Source: Roseovarius sp.
GTDB taxonomy: Bacteria > Pseudomonadota > Alphaproteobacteria > Rhodobacterales > Rhodobacteraceae
NCBI RefSeq assembly: GCF_027019125.1
Contig: NZ_JALUXE010000030.1
Coordinates: 124,001 to 188,000, forward strand
Length of the DNA: 64,000 bases
Direction: 5' to 3'
A program made the translations under genes and the position numbers. The notes below the pieces were generated by a model. The model had not been told where the DNA came from, made no database searches, and was given only the letters and a program-made list of their open reading frames with translations. The stretch's first letter is position 1. Every line of letters starts with the position of its first letter. This document shows positions 60,044 to 64,000 of this stretch, piece after piece.

Positions 60044-62127
60044 CTTGTGACCCAAGTCACGATATTCTGTTCGAGCCGGTGCGCATCGGCCCTGTCACAG
60101 CACCCAACCGTTTCTATCAGGTGCCGCATTGCACCGGAATGGGCTGGATGCGCCCGCGCATGCTGGCCGCCATGCGGGGCGTCAAGGCCGAGGGTGGCTG
60201 GGGCGTGGTCTGCACCGAATACAATTCCATCCATCCGACCTCGGATGACCTGCCACACCCGTCGGCCTCGCTCTGGGACGAGAGCGACCTGCGCGCCCAT
60301 GCGCTGATGACCGAGGCGGTGCATGAACATGGGTCACTGGCCGGGGCAGAGCTTTGGTATGGGGGGGCGCGCACGCCCAACATGATGACGCGGCTGCCGC
60401 CGATGGATCTGGGGTCGGTGCCCAATCTTGCGGGGCATCCCTATCAGACCCGCGCCATGGACAAATCCGACATCCGCCAATTCCGCCACTGGCACAAGCG
60501 CGCCGCCCTGCGTGCCCGCGATGCAGGTTTTGACATCGTTTATGTCTATGCCACGCATGGCTATCTGATCTCGAATTTTCTCAATCCGCGCATCAACACG
60601 CGGGGCGATGAATACGGCGGCAGTCTGGAGAACCGGGTGCGGCTGGTGCGCGAGGTGATCGCCGAGACCAAGGATGCGGTCGGCGACCGTTGTGCCGTGG
60701 CGGTTCGGTTCGCGGCGGATGAAGAGGTGAACCGCGACGGGCATCCCGTCTGGGGCGAGCGGCGCGAGATGTTCGCAATGCTGGCCGAATTGCCCGATCT
60801 CTGGGATATCAACATCGCCGATTATTCGCTGGAAATGGGTGTGTCGCGCTTCGTCAAGGAGGGCGCGCTGGAGCCTTACATGACATGGGTGAAATCGGTC
60901 ACGACCAAGCCGGTTGTCACCGTCGGCCGCTTTACCTCGGCCGATACGATGGCCGCTCAGGTGCGGCGCGGCATCGTGGATTTCATTGGGGCCGCGCGCC
61001 CGTCGATTGCCGACCCGTTTCTGCCGCGCAAGATCGCCGAGGGCAGGCTCGGGGCCATCCGGGAATGTATCGGCTGCAACGTCTGTTATTCCGGCGACAG
61101 CCTGGGCGTGCCGATCCGCTGCACGCAAAACCCGACCATGGGCGAAGAGTGGCGGCGCGGCTGGCATCCCGAACGCATCGCGCCACGGTCGCGCGACGCG
61201 CATGTGCTCGTCGTCGGGGCCGGACCGGCGGGGCTGGAGGCGGCGCGCGCCCTGGGGGCACGCGGCTATCGCGTGACGCTGGCCGAGGCCACGCGCGAAT
61301 TGGGCGGGCGCGTTCTGCGCGAGGCCGCCTTGCCGGGCTTGCGCGAATATATCCGGGTGGGCGACTACCGCGAGCAGGCCCTGCGCGACATGCCCAATGT
61401 CGGGATTTTCCGCGAAAGCCGCCTGACGGCGCAGGATGTTCTGGACGTGGGTGCCGATCACGTGGCCATCGCCACCGGCGCGCATTGGCGCAAGGACGTC
61501 TTTGATGGCGAGGTGTTCTATCCCGTGGCCAAGGGCGCGGCTGAGGCGTGTATCCTGACGCCCGACGATATCATGGCGGGCCGCCTGCCCGATGGGCCGA
61601 CCGTGGTTTATGACGGCGATGGCTATTACATGGGCGGCGTCGTGGCCGAGCGTCTGCGCGCGGCGGGGCTCGACGTGACCTTGGCCACCCCCGATGACAG
61701 CCTGTCGCGCTGGGCGGGCCATACCGCCGAACGCTGGCGGGTGCGCCGCCACCTGCAAGGCCTTGGTGTCCGGTTCGAACCTGCGCGCAAAATTGCGGGG
61801 TTTGACGGGCGCGCGGTCGTCCTGCCTTGCGCCTATGGCGGGGCAGAGTTGATGCTGCCTGCGACCCATCTCGTGATGGTCAGCGCGCGGCGTCCCGAGG
61901 ATGGGCTATACCAAGATCTGCGCGCCTTGGCCGGTCCGCTGCCCTTTAGCCTCACGCGCATCGGTGATTGCGAGGCCCCGGCGATCATCGCGGCGGCGGT
62001 TCATGCCGGGCACCGCTATGCGCAGGAACTGGACGCTCCGGTTGATCCGGACCTGCCGATGAAACACGACCGGATCGACGTGGGCGCGCCCGTCGGTGCC
62101 GCAGAGACAAGAGGAGAGCCGACATGA
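60040..62127 (+). CDS. Trimethylamine-dehydrogenase-like iron-sulfur flavoprotein
   Basis: 695 residues closely patterned on trimethylamine dehydrogenase. An FMN-binding TIM barrel comes first (FYQVPHC, C31 matching the 6-S-cysteinyl-FMN cysteine; EY61 matching Tyr60; YVYATHGYLISNF; DLWDINIAD). The [4Fe-4S] motif C-x2-C-x2-C-x11-C follows in the segment starting ECIGCNVC. The C-terminal half has an ADP/FAD Rossmann (VLVVGAGPAGLEAARAL). The TMADH Trp355 position carries Asp (CYSGD versus CISRW), so the cation pocket is altered and the substrate may not be trimethylamine. Dimethylglycine-type or other amines are candidates. Confidence 0.92.
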   Translation: MTCDPSHDILFEPVRIGPVTAPNRFYQVPHCTGMGWMRPRMLAAMRGVKAEGGWGVVCTEYNSIHPTSDDLPHPSASLWDESDLRAHALMTEAVHEHGSLAGAELWYGGARTPNMMTRLPPMDLGSVPNLAGHPYQTRAMDKSDIRQFRHWHKRAALRARDAGFDIVYVYATHGYLISNFLNPRINTRGDEYGGSLENRVRLVREVIAETKDAVGDRCAVAVRFAADEEVNRDGHPVWGERREMFAMLAELPDLWDINIADYSLEMGVSRFVKEGALEPYMTWVKSVTTKPVVTVGRFTSADTMAAQVRRGIVDFIGAARPSIADPFLPRKIAEGRLGAIRECIGCNVCYSGDSLGVPIRCTQNPTMGEEWRRGWHPERIAPRSRDAHVLVVGAGPAGLEAARALGARGYRVTLAEATRELGGRVLREAALPGLREYIRVGDYREQALRDMPNVGIFRESRLTAQDVLDVGADHVAIATGAHWRKDVFDGEVFYPVAKGAAEACILTPDDIMAGRLPDGPTVVYDGDGYYMGGVVAERLRAAGLDVTLATPDDSLSRWAGHTAERWRVRRHLQGLGVRFEPARKIAGFDGRAVVLPCAYGGAELMLPATHLVMVSARRPEDGLYQDLRALAGPLPFSLTRIGDCEAPAIIAAAVHAGHRYAQELDAPVDPDLPMKHDRIDVGAPVGAAETRGEPT

Positions 62128-62606
62128 GCCAGCCGGACCAGACCTATCTCGCCAAACTCTTGCTCTATTACGAGGAAGAGATCGAGGGGGAGGCCTATTT
62201 CCAAGGCCTCGCTCGCCGCTTTCCCGACCCTGCGCAGCACAAGCGCCTGACGCTCTTGGCCGAGGTCGAACGCCACGCGGCGGCGGGTGTTGCCCCGCTT
62301 ATCGCGCAGTATGCCCTGTCGCCCCGGTCGGTCGAGAGCCTGACCGCAAGCGGTCACGAACAGGCGCGCCGTGCGCCGGGGACATGGGCGGGGCTTCTGG
62401 ATGAGATGAACCGCACTTACCCCGCCTATCTTGCGGCCTTCGAGGCGCTCGAGGCGATGGGGCCCGAGGCGGATCAGCCGCGCCTGCGGTTCCTGACCGG
62501 GCATGAGGTGGCCGCACTCGAGTATCTGGCCCTTGAAAATGCCGGCGACGCGCAGTCCTACGCGCCGCTGGAGCGTTACCTTGCCTCAGCGCCCGTGCCG
62601 GCATGA
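62124..62606 (+). CDS. Ferritin-like helical protein coupled to the TMADH-like gene
   Basis: 160 residues, ATG in a 4-base overlap with the flavoprotein stop. Mostly helical, with a rubrerythrin/ferritin-like pattern of carboxylates and histidines: YYEEEIEGEAYFQ (about 15-27), AEVERHAAAG (E-x2-H, about 48-55), and near the C-terminus LTGHEVAALEYL. This arrangement suggests a diiron centre. Function is unknown; tight coupling to the flavoprotein implies a role in the same reaction, for example in electron or oxygen handling. Confidence 0.85.
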   Translation: MSQPDQTYLAKLLLYYEEEIEGEAYFQGLARRFPDPAQHKRLTLLAEVERHAAAGVAPLIAQYALSPRSVESLTASGHEQARRAPGTWAGLLDEMNRTYPAYLAAFEALEAMGPEADQPRLRFLTGHEVAALEYLALENAGDAQSYAPLERYLASAPVPA

Positions 62607-62842
62607 CGGCACGCTTTCTGCTCGCGGTCCTGCTCTGCGCGGCCTCTGTCGGGGCCGCCCAAGAGGCGTCTGTTGCGCCAAAAGTGGACTGCGACACCTG
62701 TCAGGCCCGGCACCGCGGGCTGCAATCGCTTCAGGCGGCGCGGGCTGGGGCCGGGCAGCAAGAGCAGGCGGTGGCAGGTCAGCCGCCGCAGGGCCAACCC
62801 GCGCCAACGGGGTCGCAGAGTAAAGACCAGGCCAAGGAGTGA
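62603..62842 (+). CDS. Small exported protein with CDTC motif
   Basis: 79 residues, again with an ATGA overlap. A signal peptide (MTARFLLAVLLCAASVGAAQ) is followed by a C-D-T-C motif (about 30-33) and a Gln/Pro/Gly-rich low-complexity tail. The coupling to upstream genes supports expression. I do not recognise a family; the CDTC pair could bind a metal or form a disulfide. Confidence 0.65.
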   Translation: MTARFLLAVLLCAASVGAAQEASVAPKVDCDTCQARHRGLQSLQAARAGAGQQEQAVAGQPPQGQPAPTGSQSKDQAKE

Positions 62843-62862
62843 CAGGCGAGACACGGTAAACT

Positions 62863-62877
62863 TGACTCTTTCAGTCA
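62863..62877. promoter_or_regulatory. Iron-responsive box TGACTCTTTCAGTCA
   Basis: A TGA-N9-TCA element embedded in TTGACTCTTTCAGTCAA, an inverted repeat of TTGACT and AGTCAA. It lies 123-137 bases before the exported protein that heads the ExbB operon and shares TTGACTCTTT-NN-GTCA with the box at 27637-27651. This matches the RirA / iron-rhodo-box type of iron-limitation regulation (inference). Confidence 0.65.
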
Positions 62878-63000
62878 ACTCAGCCAGAAACACCGCATCC
62901 CTCGCGCCAGCCCGGTGCGATTCACCTTCCATCCCGTGCCAGCCCCGTGCCAGCCATGCGGTTCCCATCCCCTCGAACGACAGAGGGAAAGGAGCATTCC

Positions 63001-63438
63001 ATGACGGCATCTTGTGGCCTGCGTCCCTGCCTTGTTGCAGCCTTTCTCGGCGCGATGACCCCGGCGCTGGCGGAGGAGCGCACGGCCCCTGCGCTGGCGC
63101 TCACCCTCAACAGCCAAGAGACCACCGAGGCGGGCGGCTGCCGCCTGACCTTCGTGCTGCAAAATGATCTGGCTGCGGCGCTGGAGCGGCTGGTGGCCGA
63201 GGCGGTTCTTTTTGACGCGGCGGGACGGGTGGCCAGCCTGACGCTCTTTGATTTCGGCGCGCTGCCCGAGGGACGCCCGCGCGTGCGGCAATTCGATCTG
63301 GCGGGGCAGGGCTGTGACGGAATCGGGGCCGTGCTAATCAACGGCATCGGCACCTGTGACGGGGCGGGGATAACCCCCGGTGCCTGTCTCGCGGCGCTGC
63401 GCCTCGCAAGCGAGACCGATATCGAGGTGACAGGATGA
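63001..63438 (+). CDS. Exported protein preceding an ExbB-type gene
   Basis: 145 residues from ATG 63001 (GAAAGGAG upstream). A signal peptide (PCLVAAFLGAMTPALA) is followed by a domain with an immunoglobulin/transthyretin-like strand pattern and three or four cysteines (GGCRLTF, GQGCDGI, GTCDGAG, GACLAAL). I do not recognise the family by name, but small exported proteins in front of exbB are familiar in Rhodobacteraceae iron-uptake operons. Overlap with the next gene is 4 bases. Confidence 0.82.
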   Translation: MTASCGLRPCLVAAFLGAMTPALAEERTAPALALTLNSQETTEAGGCRLTFVLQNDLAAALERLVAEAVLFDAAGRVASLTLFDFGALPEGRPRVRQFDLAGQGCDGIGAVLINGIGTCDGAGITPGACLAALRLASETDIEVTG

Positions 63439-64000
63439 ACGGGGCCGGGGCCATGATCGCGCGGCTTGAGGGGGTGATCGCCATGGGCGGGCCAGTGATC
63501 GCCCTGATTGCCGTGCTTTCGGTCGGCACGCTGGCGGTCATTCTCTACAAACTCTGGCAATTCCGCGCCTCTGGCGTGGGGCGGCACCGCGCGCTGCGTG
63601 CCGCCGTGGCCGAATGGGACCGGGGTGCAGCCCCTGCCGCGCGCCAGACGCTTGCCACCTCGCAGAGCTATCTGGCCCCGGTCATGGCCCGCGCCTTTGT
63701 CGCCGATCCGCAGGATGGCGCGGCCACGCGGCGGCTGATGGCCGAGGCCGAGGCGCGCTTTGCCCGGCTCGAGCGCGGTTTTCGCTTTCTCGACACGGTG
63801 GCGCAGGTGGCGCCGCTCTTGGGCCTTTTCGGCACGGTGTTGGGGATGATCGAGGCGTTTCAGGCGCTGCAATCGGCGGGGGCGCAGGTTGATCCGTCGC
63901 TCTTGGCGGGGGGCATTTGGGTGGCGCTCTTGACCACCGCCGCCGGTCTGGCGGTCGCGATGCCCGCCTCGGTCGTGCTGTCGTGGTTCGAGGCGCGGAT
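63435..64000 (+). CDS. MotA/TolQ/ExbB proton channel protein (partial)
   Basis: 188 codons are visible; the gene runs off the right edge. A first transmembrane segment lies at about residues 17-36 (GGPVIALIAVLSVGTLAVIL). The conserved ExbB core is APLLGLFGTVLGMIEAFQAL, with the next transmembrane part WVALLTTAAGLAVAMPASVVLSW. ExbB energises TonB-dependent outer-membrane uptake using the proton gradient. exbD and tonB probably follow beyond the window. The iron box upstream supports a role in iron or haem uptake. Confidence 0.93.
   Translation, partial: MNGAGAMIARLEGVIAMGGPVIALIAVLSVGTLAVILYKLWQFRASGVGRHRALRAAVAEWDRGAAPAARQTLATSQSYLAPVMARAFVADPQDGAATRRLMAEAEARFARLERGFRFLDTVAQVAPLLGLFGTVLGMIEAFQALQSAGAQVDPSLLAGGIWVALLTTAAGLAVAMPASVVLSWFEAR

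Overview
The window is a stretch of chromosome from a high-GC alphaproteobacterium, almost certainly a member of the Rhodobacteraceae (Roseobacter group). The evidence is the strong G/C third-position bias, many 4-base ATGA gene overlaps, an FeS-BCP photolyase with its four-cysteine cluster motif, a zur-znuCB/znuA divergon with TGTTAT-N4-TTACA boxes, a small membrane protein next to a GAPDH gene, and iron boxes of the TGA-N9-TCA type. I see no rRNA, tRNA, insertion sequence, prophage or CRISPR array. About 60 protein genes fill the window densely.

Layout. 1-5.5 kb: small stress and regulatory genes (partial unknown gene, ArsR/PhzF divergon, peroxiredoxin/AraC divergon, TetR-YciI-Tag with a clear TetR operator). 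5.7-10.4 kb: L,D-transpeptidase, an alpha/beta-hydrolase-like protein, mmsA with a divergent LysR regulator, and a CBS-domain protein. 10.4-15.7 kb: coaD, two different GAPDH genes, and thiC under a TPP riboswitch. Both GAPDH genes have LacI-type TGTTAGCG operators upstream. 15.8-18.6 kb: a large secreted RTX protein with nidogen-like and von Willebrand D-like domains. 18.8-24.5 kb: gatB, a 2OG-Fe(II) oxygenase, an acyl-CoA synthetase, and a MaoC-phosphotransacetylase fusion. 24.5-30.9 kb: sensor kinase, ferric-iron binding protein, and the zinc uptake divergon. 31-34.7 kb: a second acyl-CoA synthetase and a TetR/quinone-reductase/DUF1772 unit with three overlapping operators. 34.7-38.7 kb: leuA behind a probable leucine-codon attenuator, then an SDR and the FeS photolyase. 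38.7-46.9 kb: a periplasmic MORN-repeat protein, nadE, a hybrid histidine kinase, an esterase, a methyltransferase and a GNAT protein.

46.9-62.8 kb is the most interesting region. A minus-strand operon (two FAD amine-oxidase/desaturase-like proteins, a GcvT-like protein, a class III aminotransferase, a PhyH dioxygenase) faces a BetI-like TetR regulator. Beyond a bicupin gene lies a plus-strand operon: a PotDBCA-type ABC importer, a second BetI-like TetR, a trimethylamine-dehydrogenase homologue, and a ferritin-like protein. Perfect palindromes lie in front of both halves. Together they look like an uptake-and-catabolism system for a nitrogenous, probably N-methylated, compound whose identity I cannot determine.

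62.8-64 kb: an iron-box promoter in front of an exported protein and an ExbB/TolQ-type proton channel gene cut by the window end.
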